From NCBI GenBank assembly GCA_031417835.1, contig JANOWJ010000026.1:78312-142311 (forward strand): a DNA stretch of 64,000 bases, written 5' to 3'. Positions 9,336 through 17,864 of the stretch are shown here, piece after piece. The stretch comes from JADJLQ01 sp031417835. Lineage in GTDB: Bacteria > Bacteroidota > Bacteroidia > Chitinophagales > Saprospiraceae. The notes beneath the pieces are model-generated. The model had not been told where the DNA came from, did not search any database, and saw only the letters and a program-made list of their open reading frames with translations. Made by a program: the position numbers and the translations under genes. Every line of letters begins with the position of its first letter. Within the stretch, counting starts at the first letter, position 1.

Positions 9336-9596
9336 TTAATTCGCTTTAGTGTTTGTTAGTTTAGTCTCCTTCCTCATATGCCATACGGTATCCGCACTCA
9401 AATCCAGCTTTACATCCGGCCATTCAATGAAGATACTCCTGTTGACTACTTTTTTAAAAGTTCTCTGATCCTGGAGAGGGAAAAAAGCATCAAACTTTAA
9501 CAATGGACTTAAGTCAATTTTGCTCAAGGTGCCGTCATTAAACTTACAGTCTAAAATATAGTTATCAAGAGCAGTTACTTTTTTCAGCTTTCTCAT
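9336..9596 (-). CDS. DUF2442 family protein
   Basis: An 86-residue protein with the DUF2442 pattern: N-terminal two-strand unit with FNDGTLSKIDLSPLL, then FKKVVNRSIFIEWPDVKLDLSADTVW. DUF2442 genes are routinely paired with DUF4160 genes, and the pair has been proposed as a toxin-antitoxin-like module. The gene starts 4 bp after the DUF4160 stop on the same strand, so one transcript. Molecular role unproven. Confidence 0.8.
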   Translation of the reverse strand: MRKLKKVTALDNYILDCKFNDGTLSKIDLSPLLKFDAFFPLQDQRTFKKVVNRSIFIEWPDVKLDLSADTVWHMRKETKLTNTKAN

Positions 9597-9600
9597 AATT

Positions 9601-9870
9601 CTATTTTAATGCCTCTATGGAAAATACAGGTTTACCTTCTACAGCCAAAATCCAGTTGGCCATGAGTTCATCTCTATGAATTTCTATCCAGGCCAATACC
9701 AGTTTTAGTTTTCCTTTTGGAAACCTTCCTGCAATAATTTCACCACTGGGAATTTCTATAACTGCATTATAGTGCGCATATTGTATATGGATATGTGATT
9801 TTTTATGCTCTTTATTGTCAAAATAGAACATTCGAATAATGATACCATAAAACATGGATATTACTGGCAT
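9601..9870 (-). CDS. DUF4160 family protein
   Basis: An 89-residue DUF4160 protein. The signature is clear: MPVISMFYGIIIRMFY, then KSHIHIQYAHYNAVIEIPSG, IIAGRFP, and LKLVLAWIEIHRDELMANW. It is the first gene of the pair with DUF2442. A perfect 6-bp inverted repeat lies 25 bp upstream. Confidence 0.8.
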   Translation of the reverse strand: MPVISMFYGIIIRMFYFDNKEHKKSHIHIQYAHYNAVIEIPSGEIIAGRFPKGKLKLVLAWIEIHRDELMANWILAVEGKPVFSIEALK

Positions 9871-9894
9871 GCTACAAAGATAAGACTCTAATGC

Positions 9895-9910
9895 TTTACC
9901 GCATGGTAAA
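9895..9910. promoter_or_regulatory. inverted repeat upstream of DUF4160 (operator candidate)
   Basis: TTTACC-GCAT-GGTAAA, a perfect palindrome 25 bp upstream of the DUF4160 ATG. The position suits an autoregulatory operator, as in many two-gene addiction modules. Inference only. Confidence 0.35.
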
Positions 9911-10273
9911 AAACAAATGAGTTTGACGCATTAAGTCTTTGAATTTGAACGATTTAGGTTCGCCACGAAAGTTGATGAAATTTAAATCTTAATAGGTTAC
10001 ACAATTGTATGGGAGTAATAACTGGCATCATAGATAATATCTTCTGAAAGGCTCAAGCACTTTTACATAAGCATCCGTCTATATTAAGCTACAATTATCT
10101 ATTTGGATAAGAGGCTTGTCTATTCACCCATGAGCACAATATTTGCATCAAATCCTGCACAGTTAACGAACATTTCAATATAGGCCCAGTCGAGCCAACC
10201 TCCAGTGTCCGGTTAGTTGATGTAAGTATTGATGCGAAGAACCTAAAAACAGAAGCAACAACAATTGAATACA

Positions 10274-10699
10274 TTGGCTTATTATAAAAACCAAATTCAC
10301 GATATAAAAACACTAAAGAGGGTCTGGATTTTGATACAGGTCAGTCCAAAGAAAGGTTCTTCAGAAGAAAATGAATTGGATATGCTGATGCAGGATGCAA
10401 GCTGGCAAAACCAAATCATCTTGCAATGGCTGTCCAAATCACCCACAGCTGTCCCCATCGATCGTGAAATGGGATCACTTCTGGAGGATAAGATCGGCGG
10501 CAAAGCCGGGATCCGATATTTAAGAGATAACACACCTATCACAGAGAATGTATTGAATGGCCTGGGCATTGGCCGGGACTTTACTGCTTCAGATGTAGAA
10601 AACATCATTGAGATGAGCAATGCGGAGAATAGGGAATTGCTGGATACTATAGGGAAAAAGCTTGCAGATACGCAAGTCATGGATGAACATTTTGTTTGA
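10274..10699 (+). pseudogene. chimera of HigA-like N-terminal remnant and patatin C-terminal remnant
   Basis: The first about 40 codons parallel the HigA remnant at 7013 (LAYYKNQIHDIKTLKRVW, KKGSSEENELDML), with the start ATG decayed to TTG. From about 10400 the sequence switches to what reads as a patatin C-terminus: ILQWLSKSPTAVPIDREMG, IRYLRDNTPIT, LNGLGI, then MSNAENRELLDTIGKKLADT and EHF. These match the order seen in long patatins. It is probably the missing end of the fragment at 5639-5887. Upstream, 9911-10273 holds only short unidentifiable coding debris; 10700-11019 holds nothing recognisable. Confidence 0.6.
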
Positions 10700-11019
10700 T
10701 TCTTTCTTTCATTATTCAATAAAAAGACTTCTTGCTAGGAATCCACTCCGTTTGATTCATCAACAATCCAATGCCGAAAGCAAAGAAAATTAACTAAATA
10801 AATATTGATTGCCAAGGGTGACCTTTTGCCCATTTGTTACATGTACCTATATCGACAATTTAAGAACAGACTCAAAAAGCACATTGTTTATCCGGGTTTT
10901 CGAGAGTATTTCTAAATCAGGATCATACACCCTATGAAAGTTAGACTACCAGGGCCACGGTATCAATTGGAATCCGGGGCTAGGATATATTGTACCAAAG
11001 GACTAAACCACTTCATGAT

Positions 11020-12981
11020 ATGATCGCTTTAGATATTTTCATTGGACTTGTACTGATCTACTTTTTGTACGCATTATTGGTCAGCATTATCGCAGAGATG
11101 ATATCGACCTGGATAGGGTTGCGGGCGAGGTTACTAAGACAAGGGATAGATAATATACTCAATGATAAAACCCCGGGAGTCAATAATAAGAAAGACTTCA
11201 CAAACTGGATCAAAGATATTTTTGTCGTAGAGCCAAAGGAATTTAAATATACTCTTGCTGGTAGGTTTTACAAGGAGCCTACGATCAAATACCTAGCTAA
11301 AGCGGGTGAGAATGAAGTCTATTCCATCCGCAATACCAAACCTGCCTATATCTCCAAAGAAAACTTTACTCTTACTATTCTCAATATGCTCAGCAGGCGC
11401 ACTCAGGGAATACATGAATGGGATAAGATAAAATTTGCTATCAAACATAATGCCATGGCACTTGAGCCAGAGACTTTTAAAATGTTTCAAGACTGGGTGG
11501 ATCGTTCCAATGATCAATATGGTAATTTTATTACCAATGTAGAACGCACCTATGAAGAAATGATGGACCGGGTAAATGGCTGGTACAAACGGAAGATCGG
11601 GCTGTTCATTTTTTGGATTGGATTTGCGATATGTGTGATCATGAATGTAGACACGTTCGAGATCGTCAAAATATTAGCAAATAGTCCAGAGAAAAGAAAA
11701 GAAATGGTGGAGCTTGCCAAGTATACTATTGAGTCAAGGGAGCAATATCTAAAAGACACAAGCACCCAAAAAAACAAGGAAAAGTATGATTTGCTCAAGG
11801 CAGAACTTGACTCCACCAGAAAGATCATAGAAAAAAGCAAAACTATTCTTGCTTCTGGATGGGGCAAGCTTGATAATAGTGAAATTTTTAAGCAATCATT
11901 GCCATGGAACGGAGCCAAATTTTGGGGATTCGTAATAACAGCACTAGCCCTGAGTCTAGGCTCTCAGTTCTGGTATGATCTTTTGAAAAAATTAGTATCG
12001 CTTAGAGGCGCTGGAGTAAAACCAGAAGAAAGAGACTCTGAATTGAAAAAGGAAATGGCGATTAAGAAGAATGGGAATGATGGATTGGCAGTGATGAATC
12101 AAGATCCTGTAAAATTAGTGATAGCTAGACATAAGAACTATTGGGAGTCCATGCCAGGATTTATAAGTATAAACGAAGTATATGATCAAGCACACCGAAG
12201 AAGTATTAAACTGACATTTGAAAAAAACCGGCTTCCCTTTATAGAAAAAGAATTTGAAGAGGTAGGTGAAATCGTAATCGTAAAATGTAATGAGGGCATG
12301 AAAGGTCAATTGAATATCGGAACTGAGCCCAAAACAGGTGCCATCATCCAAGGCTCTATGAAGACATGGGGGTCAGTGGCAGGCATCGTGTCAAACCCAA
12401 GAACAGGTAAGCTTGCATTATTGACCTGTGGCCATGTGATAAGAACCTCTAACTCCTCCTTCTTGGAAGAAGATAAACGGGATATTTTTTTACAAATCAT
12501 TCAAAATGATAAAAAAGAAAGAATCAGGATAGGGATGGCATCCAATATGGTGATGTCTGGATATTGTGATGCGGGAATTATAGATTTAAACATATCCTTG
12601 TCACAATTAAATAAGCATAAAATCTTCGAACCAATTACTGAATTCAGGGAAGTCGCCTTGTCAGAAAGCGAGAATACCAAAGTTACAATTAGAACATTGC
12701 AGAATAGCATTTCAGGTACTATTGTCAAGACAGATGAATACTTTAGCTTTAAACTTAAGGGAGATCAAGACATTAAATATCTTGATTTATTAAAGATCGT
12801 ACCAGACCACAATCAAAACCTATCTGAGGAAGGTGATTCAGGGTCAATGATTGTCGACGCGACTTCAGAAATTCCAATTGGTATTTTAGTTGGGGTGGGG
12901 GTAGAAGACGGCATAAACTATATTTTTGGAATAAAGATTAAAGATGTTTTTGAAATCCTTCAAATAAAACCAATATCATGA
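11020..12981 (+). CDS. membrane-anchored trypsin-like serine protease
   Basis: A 653-residue protein from the ATG at 11020; a TTG ten codons earlier is possible but would put charged residues ahead of the membrane helix. Predicted membrane segments lie at about 4-30, 193-213 and 300-322, with a charged coiled-coil loop between the second and third. The C-terminal 200 residues are a chymotrypsin-fold protease with a full triad: His472 in TCGHV, Asp517 in GYCDAGIIDL, and Ser607 in GDSGSM. The domain is fused to the membrane part through about 100 residues. Its stop overlaps the next start (ATGA at 12978), so the two products probably act together. Which side of the membrane the protease faces is unclear. 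Unlike HtrA/Deg proteins, no PDZ domain is visible. Confidence 0.8.
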   Translation: MIALDIFIGLVLIYFLYALLVSIIAEMISTWIGLRARLLRQGIDNILNDKTPGVNNKKDFTNWIKDIFVVEPKEFKYTLAGRFYKEPTIKYLAKAGENEVYSIRNTKPAYISKENFTLTILNMLSRRTQGIHEWDKIKFAIKHNAMALEPETFKMFQDWVDRSNDQYGNFITNVERTYEEMMDRVNGWYKRKIGLFIFWIGFAICVIMNVDTFEIVKILANSPEKRKEMVELAKYTIESREQYLKDTSTQKNKEKYDLLKAELDSTRKIIEKSKTILASGWGKLDNSEIFKQSLPWNGAKFWGFVITALALSLGSQFWYDLLKKLVSLRGAGVKPEERDSELKKEMAIKKNGNDGLAVMNQDPVKLVIARHKNYWESMPGFISINEVYDQAHRRSIKLTFEKNRLPFIEKEFEEVGEIVIVKCNEGMKGQLNIGTEPKTGAIIQGSMKTWGSVAGIVSNPRTGKLALLTCGHVIRTSNSSFLEEDKRDIFLQIIQNDKKERIRIGMASNMVMSGYCDAGIIDLNISLSQLNKHKIFEPITEFREVALSESENTKVTIRTLQNSISGTIVKTDEYFSFKLKGDQDIKYLDLLKIVPDHNQNLSEEGDSGSMIVDATSEIPIGILVGVGVEDGINYIFGIKIKDVFEILQIKPIS

Positions 12982-15167
12982 AACAGATTATTAGAATTTT
13001 TCTATTAAACTCACTTTTTATGGGGGTAACATTTTCTCAAAACCCCATTCGATGGAAATTGACAGATATTAAATCAGATAGTTTTCACCGGTCAGTTCAA
13101 ATTATCATTTCTGATTTTAACATTGGGGATACTATACGGTATAAACAAAATTTTATAGCTGTCGCCTGCGCTGGAACTATAGTTAATATACTTGACCTAG
13201 AAGTCTTGGGTGATAGCGTATTACGAATAATCCATTGTAAAGATACACAATTTGTAAAAATGCCAATCGACCGCAAGCTTCAGTTTTTTAAAACCCAAAC
13301 CCAAAAATTAAATATTAAAATATTAAAACAAGCCATAGTGAGGGTCGCTCCTGTCGCGTCTCCAACATTGGTGGAAATGGGAGAATCATCAGGAGATGGA
13401 ATTAATATTTACCATGATGCCTTTACTTTATTTGATGGAGATGCCTCGTCTAGGTTACAAATATTGAATAAGTATCAAGTAGATAGTACGAATACCTTTC
13501 TCCGCGAATTAAGAACCTCTACAGTCAAAGAACTTATCGATCTCGGCGAATTGCAGTCAGCCGGGATAGGAGATAATGCGAAAATTGAGTTTATCGCCTC
13601 AGGTATATTAGGTCTGCCCGTTACCGCTTTGGCGGATGGTCTTGCAAAATTTATAGTCGGCAGAGTAAAACAGGAGTTGATGATATCCTTTTTTAATGGT
13701 TTTACTCGTAAATTGAATGATTCTTCCATTCAAGATCTTCATAAAATATTTAAAAACACCCACGGCACCTTAAAGCTTATTGGAGTAGATATTTATAACT
13801 TTCAAAATTATCTGGCTTCTATCCGACAAAGCATGGAACTAGATTATAAAAACCTTGCTAATTCATTAACTAAGTTGACAAACGATGATCAATCACAATT
13901 GTACAACGTACTGAATAAGACTAACAATGCAAGATTTTTAGTTGCTACAGGGTTGACCTTCTATAATTCGATCAATGAGCATCATCATATAGGATCGGCA
14001 CTTGCAAATATTAAACCCGTTGAATTCAGTCTTAATACATCACCACAATTAATCACGGCATTCCAGTCCTTACAGCTATTCTCAGAATCCTTAAGAGACA
14101 ATGAAGGTAGCGAAAATTACTGGGTTAATAAAGATCAGATCAATAGTCTAATAAACAATAAAACATTTCTGCAGTACCTTTTAGGACTTGTAGCTCAGAA
14201 AGCTAGAATGGATAATATTAAGCACTCGCCTTCCAGATCATTATACTCTTTTCTAAATGAAGATATAGGCACTCAAAAAATTCATGTTTTTGATACTTTA
14301 TTAAAGTCTTTAAAAAGTGCAATTGCTGAAATTGAGGCAATCAGGATTCAAGAGGCAATTACCGAAAGTGATCGTGAGCTTCAAATCGCAAACTACATCG
14401 ATGGTTCCCTAGAAGTATTAAAATCAATAAAATATTTTAAAACAATATTCAACTTTGATTCGATGGATGAATCAAATATTTTAATAACTATTACCGAAAA
14501 TCTTAGTAGTTTAATTAAAAACATAAGTACTAAAAAGTATTCTATAGTGGCCTTAAATTTAGGAAACCTGTTTAAAGCAATAGGAGGCGTCCATGACAAA
14601 TCAGATTTTTCTAAGACTCTCAGTTTCATTACCACACATGCACCATTCATTGCTCAATTGGCTGAGTCCAAGACCTCAGATGAAGTAAAAGCCGTGTTGG
14701 AATCATTTGCTGCTCCGATTGGTTCGTGGCGGGACAAAAGGGTTACAACTTTTAATGTAGCATTAGATTCCTATCTAGGACCGACACTGTTCTTTAATGA
14801 TGGAAAGGATAAGGCTGCATTGTCTACGCCAGTAGGAATTTCATTTTCTACATCTGTTAATGGTATTTCTTATTCAATTCTATTGAGTGCTATAGATATA
14901 GGCCCATTGACTGCTTATAGGTTTCGAAATGATAGTCTTGGTACGGCAAAAATTACCTTACAAGAAATTGTCGCTCCTGGGATTATTATCTCGTTAGGGT
15001 TTGGAAGAAAAAATGCCATTGCTTTAAACTTCGGCTGGCAACAATACTCTTTGTTAACAAAAGTATCTGAAAAAGAGAATTCTTACAATACAAAAAAGCA
15101 ACTAGGGTGGCCATTGAGTTTGCATATGAATATTCCGATATTGACTTTGGTGAATAAGAGAAAATAG
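12978..15167 (+). CDS. exported protein of unknown function, partner of membrane protease
   Basis: A 729-residue protein with an N-terminal signal peptide (IRIFLLNSLFMGVTFSQN). No known domain is recognised. The middle (about 150-600) is mostly predicted helix with long polar stretches. The last 120 residues alternate like beta-strands (VGISFSTSVNGISYSILLSA, GIIISLGFGRKNAIALNFGW), resembling the end of an outer-membrane or barrel-associated domain. It overlaps the protease gene by 4 bp (ATGA), so co-translation is expected. It could be the protease's substrate, inhibitor or sensor. Confidence 0.75.
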   Translation: MKQIIRIFLLNSLFMGVTFSQNPIRWKLTDIKSDSFHRSVQIIISDFNIGDTIRYKQNFIAVACAGTIVNILDLEVLGDSVLRIIHCKDTQFVKMPIDRKLQFFKTQTQKLNIKILKQAIVRVAPVASPTLVEMGESSGDGINIYHDAFTLFDGDASSRLQILNKYQVDSTNTFLRELRTSTVKELIDLGELQSAGIGDNAKIEFIASGILGLPVTALADGLAKFIVGRVKQELMISFFNGFTRKLNDSSIQDLHKIFKNTHGTLKLIGVDIYNFQNYLASIRQSMELDYKNLANSLTKLTNDDQSQLYNVLNKTNNARFLVATGLTFYNSINEHHHIGSALANIKPVEFSLNTSPQLITAFQSLQLFSESLRDNEGSENYWVNKDQINSLINNKTFLQYLLGLVAQKARMDNIKHSPSRSLYSFLNEDIGTQKIHVFDTLLKSLKSAIAEIEAIRIQEAITESDRELQIANYIDGSLEVLKSIKYFKTIFNFDSMDESNILITITENLSSLIKNISTKKYSIVALNLGNLFKAIGGVHDKSDFSKTLSFITTHAPFIAQLAESKTSDEVKAVLESFAAPIGSWRDKRVTTFNVALDSYLGPTLFFNDGKDKAALSTPVGISFSTSVNGISYSILLSAIDIGPLTAYRFRNDSLGTAKITLQEIVAPGIIISLGFGRKNAIALNFGWQQYSLLTKVSEKENSYNTKKQLGWPLSLHMNIPILTLVNKRK

Positions 15168-15208
15168 GCGAATTGAATAGCTAAAATACCGCAGCTAGCG
15201 GGCTATAG

Positions 15209-15258
15209 GAGTGTGGAAAATGTTATGAGGATTCATGTAAAAAGTGGGGGCGGTAATC
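15209..15258 (+). repeat. dispersed 50-bp repeat, copy 2
   Basis: Begins GAGTGTGGAAAATG and contains AAAAAGTGGGGG; counterpart of 6125-6174. It is followed at about 15270-15290 by the small hairpin GCCCTGAAAGGGC. Both lie in the gene-free run before the BIME array. Confidence 0.5.
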
Positions 15259-15330
15259 CTAAATCGCCATTGCCCTGAAAGGGCTACATGTCTATTTCTA
15301 CGTTGTTTTCATTTATAGGCAAGTTATCGG

Positions 15331-16019
15331 AATTATTCAGGCGGAACGTGAAATCAGTTAACATGCGTATGAAGCCACGCCCCGAATAAATTCGGCCGCA
15401 CGCACGACACGGATACTTATCGTGCGGCTGAATTTATTCAGGCGGAATGGAAGCACAGTTAACATGTGTATGAATCCACCCCCAAATGAATTCGACCGCA
15501 CGCACGACACGGAAGTCACTTATCGTGGGGCTGAATTTATTCAGGTGGAACGTGAAATCAGTCAATATGTGCATGAATCCACGCCCAAATGAATTCGACC
15601 GCACGTACGACACGGATGTCACTTATCGTGGGGCTGAATTTATTCAGGTGGAACGTGAAATCAGTCAATATATGTATGAATCCCACGCCCCGAATAAATT
15701 CGGCCGCACGTACGCCACGGAAGTCACTTATCGTGCGGCTGAATTTATTCAGGCGGAATGGAAGAACAGTTAACATGTGTATGAATCCACGCCCGAATGA
15801 ATTCGGCCGCACGTACGACACGAAAAGGGATGAATCCACACCCGAATAAATTCTGCCGCACGAACGACACGAAAAGGGATGAATCCACGCCCGAATGAAT
15901 TCGACCGCACGCACGACACTGACGACACGCCCCGAATAAATTCGGCCGCACGTACGACACGGATAGGAAGTGCTGTTAAAATATGGGAATAAAAACACGC
16001 CTGAATGAATTCGGCCGCA
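15331..16019. repeat. REP/BIME array next to RAYT
   Basis: Nine heads of type GAATAAATTCGGCCGCACG (variants GAATGAATTCG and AAATGAATTCG) start near 15381, 15484, 15588, 15691, 15794, 15843, 15892, 15931 and 16002. Inverted tails CGTGCGGCTGAATTTATTC pair with the first four to five heads (for example 15420, 15525, 15627, 15733). The first copies repeat every 103-104 bp as head-tail pairs and the later ones are short solo heads 40-70 bp apart. Head and tail are complementary, so each pair can fold into a long hairpin. The apparent reading frames through the array are by-products of the repeat. Confidence 0.85.
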
Positions 16020-16044
16020 CAAGGTCTTCACACGAAATCCATTT

Positions 16045-16668
16045 TTAATCGGGTGGATTTTTACAAAACGTATTAGGCCAATCACGCCAACCCAAGACCA
16101 ATTTAGCCTTGACCGGGTTTTCCAAGATATAACTTTGAATATTAGCTAACTCTTCATCAGTCCTGATATAATGATCGTAACTTTCATCAATCCAAAACGT
16201 TCCTGTTCGATTTAATAATTTATTTGCTAGGTACGATGATGCTCCCTTGATTTGTTTAAGAATTTTAAATAAAGGAACGTATGCTTTTTCCGAATTCAGT
16301 TGAATAGAGGTGTCTAAAAGAATATGTACGTGGTTTGACATGATGCAATAACACATTAAATCATAATAGCAATTGTCGTGTTTGTGCATTTGCTCTTTTA
16401 AGATCGATGACACAAATGGGTTAATTAAATATTGCGGCCCATTATCTATTTGTTCTAATAACTTGTCTTTGTTCTGGTAATATTGTTGCGATAAAAAATT
16501 GCGCTCTTCATCAGATTTCGAATTCGATTTTTCAAATTCAAATTTTACTTTTAAATCATTTAGTTTAGCGAAAGGAATTGATCCGTACAACCGGAAAGTA
16601 ACAAAATAAATTGCGCCAGCTGGAAGTATATGAGGAAGATTTTTAGTGTAGGAGATTTGTTTAGACAA
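16045..16668 (-). CDS. REP-associated tyrosine transposase (RAYT, Y1/HUH type)
   Basis: A 207-residue IS200-like Y1 transposase of the REP-associated group. It shows YFVTFRLYGSIPF at the N-terminus, the HUH-like metal motif NHVHILL near residue 112, and the WIDESYDHYIR segment near 165 with the probable catalytic Tyr, then ENPVKAKLV and W..W. RAYTs nick REP hairpins as single strands and are thought to spread them. The gene is flanked on both sides by the matching palindromes (15331-16019 and 16715-16830), so it forms a complete REPtron-like unit. Confidence 0.85.
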   Translation of the reverse strand: MSKQISYTKNLPHILPAGAIYFVTFRLYGSIPFAKLNDLKVKFEFEKSNSKSDEERNFLSQQYYQNKDKLLEQIDNGPQYLINPFVSSILKEQMHKHDNCYYDLMCYCIMSNHVHILLDTSIQLNSEKAYVPLFKILKQIKGASSYLANKLLNRTGTFWIDESYDHYIRTDEELANIQSYILENPVKAKLVLGWRDWPNTFCKNPPD

Positions 16669-16714
16669 GGATTATGAAAATAATTTTTTTATTACAATTA
16701 AATTAATTTAAAAC

Positions 16715-16830
16715 ACGCCCGAATAAATTCGACCGCAAGGATACTTATTGTGCGGCTGAATTTATTCAGGCGGACGGAAAAGTTGTAGCTAACGTGATGA
16801 ACCCATGCCCGAAGAAAGTTGACCACACGA
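16715..16830. repeat. REP head-tail pair upstream of RAYT
   Basis: A head (CCCGAATAAATTCGACCGCA) at about 16718-16737 and an inverted tail (GCGGCTGAATTTATTCAGG) at about 16751-16769 form one hairpin pair. A decayed head follows at about 16807-16828. It mirrors the array on the other side of the RAYT gene. Confidence 0.75.
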
Positions 16831-16887
16831 TTAGCACAATTTTGGTGACATAGTGATCGTAGTTTTTACGAACCTACATACTTTTTT

Positions 16888-17424
16888 TCACTCCTTCCGA
16901 TAAGTCTTCAAAAACTCATCCGCCCCAATCCTATAAATCTCGTCTCCCGAAAGTGGACACGCCAGATAATCGCCCACGAGCACAACCTGCTTTTCTTTCC
17001 ATCGAGGCATGATATAAAACTTCTTTGGCCATTGAAAAGCTTTGAGTACTTCATTAGTGATCTGCAGAGCTAGGACTTGGCCCAGTGGTTGATAGAGCGC
17101 TGTACCTTTAGTCAAAGGTTTTATTTTTTTGTAGAGGGTTTTAAACTTCTCTTTTGGGATCACATATTGTTCTTTGGTCTTGGTAGTGGAATTCGTGAGA
17201 ATATAGTCGCCTTTGGTTGCTACGTTAGTAGTCTCTACCCCTGAGCTGGTGATCGTCACAATGGTCTCGACCTTGGTAGCTTTGCGTGCTTGGACCTCGC
17301 CAAACTTAGAGTAAAGGAGGCCCTGGGATTTAATCGTGGGTAGTAAATGCCGAAGCAGGTAGGCTTGTGTGACAGGCTTGATCGGAGGGGAGGTTTTGAC
17401 AGATATAATTACTTTGGGTGCCAT
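16888..17424 (-). CDS. GDY-motif protein (PGDYG-like), paralogue 2
   Basis: A 178-residue paralogue of 3782-4306. Shared features are PVTQAYLLRHLLPTIKSQG, ITSSGVETTNVATKGDY, an AxYxPLGxVxALQ middle, and the ending VGDYLACP...DEIYRIGADEFLKTY. The two copies lie 13 kb apart, each beside a hydrolase gene (patatin; amidase), but on different backgrounds. Function unknown. Conservation of both GDY loops in both copies suggests they matter. Confidence 0.6.
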   Translation of the reverse strand: MAPKVIISVKTSPPIKPVTQAYLLRHLLPTIKSQGLLYSKFGEVQARKATKVETIVTITSSGVETTNVATKGDYILTNSTTKTKEQYVIPKEKFKTLYKKIKPLTKGTALYQPLGQVLALQITNEVLKAFQWPKKFYIMPRWKEKQVVLVGDYLACPLSGDEIYRIGADEFLKTYRKE

Positions 17425-17598
17425 AATAGCTTTTGGAATAATTTACAAAATCAGTAGTAGAGGTAAGTTGTAATTAGGTACAAAGTAACGTGATTCTTAA
17501 ATCATTAAAAGAAAGCTAGTAGAAAGGTGATCTGCAAAAATGTAGGGGTTAGCCCAATTCATAAACTTTTGAAACCTATTTTTAATCCAAACTTGGTT

Positions 17599-17662
17599 GG
17601 GCCTCTCCGAAGCCCTTGAATCAAAGTTATTGATCCTTACAAAGGTTATGCATCTCCGATGC
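17599..17662. repeat. two isolated TCC-loop hairpins
   Basis: GGGCCTC-TCC-GAAGCCC at 17599-17615 and TGCATC-TCC-GATGCA at 17649-17663, separated by the TTGATCCTTACAAAGGTT linker that also occurs in the array at 34052-34590. They belong to the same hairpin family but with different, still complementary, stems. The rest of 17425-17864 shows nothing else. Confidence 0.6.
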
Positions 17663-17864
17663 AGCACTAAGAATCTAAGACTCTTTCGGCTCCAACACCG
17701 TTAGTGAAGGAAGGTAAAAACCTGCGTTTTGGCATACACATGGAAAGAAACAAAAGCAGGAGTTATGATTTGAATAATTGAATAAAGAATGGTCTGATAG
17801 GGCAAGGAAGCCTGCCTGCCCAAGTGGCTGAGTAATGATCTAGCTCAAAATTAAGTACAAGCAA

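Noticed and set aside
15434..16085. Several overlapping frames up to 175 codons on both strands through the BIME array
   Set aside because: They follow the repeat unit, share repeated residues in every copy and have no independent support; they are by-products of palindromic repeats.
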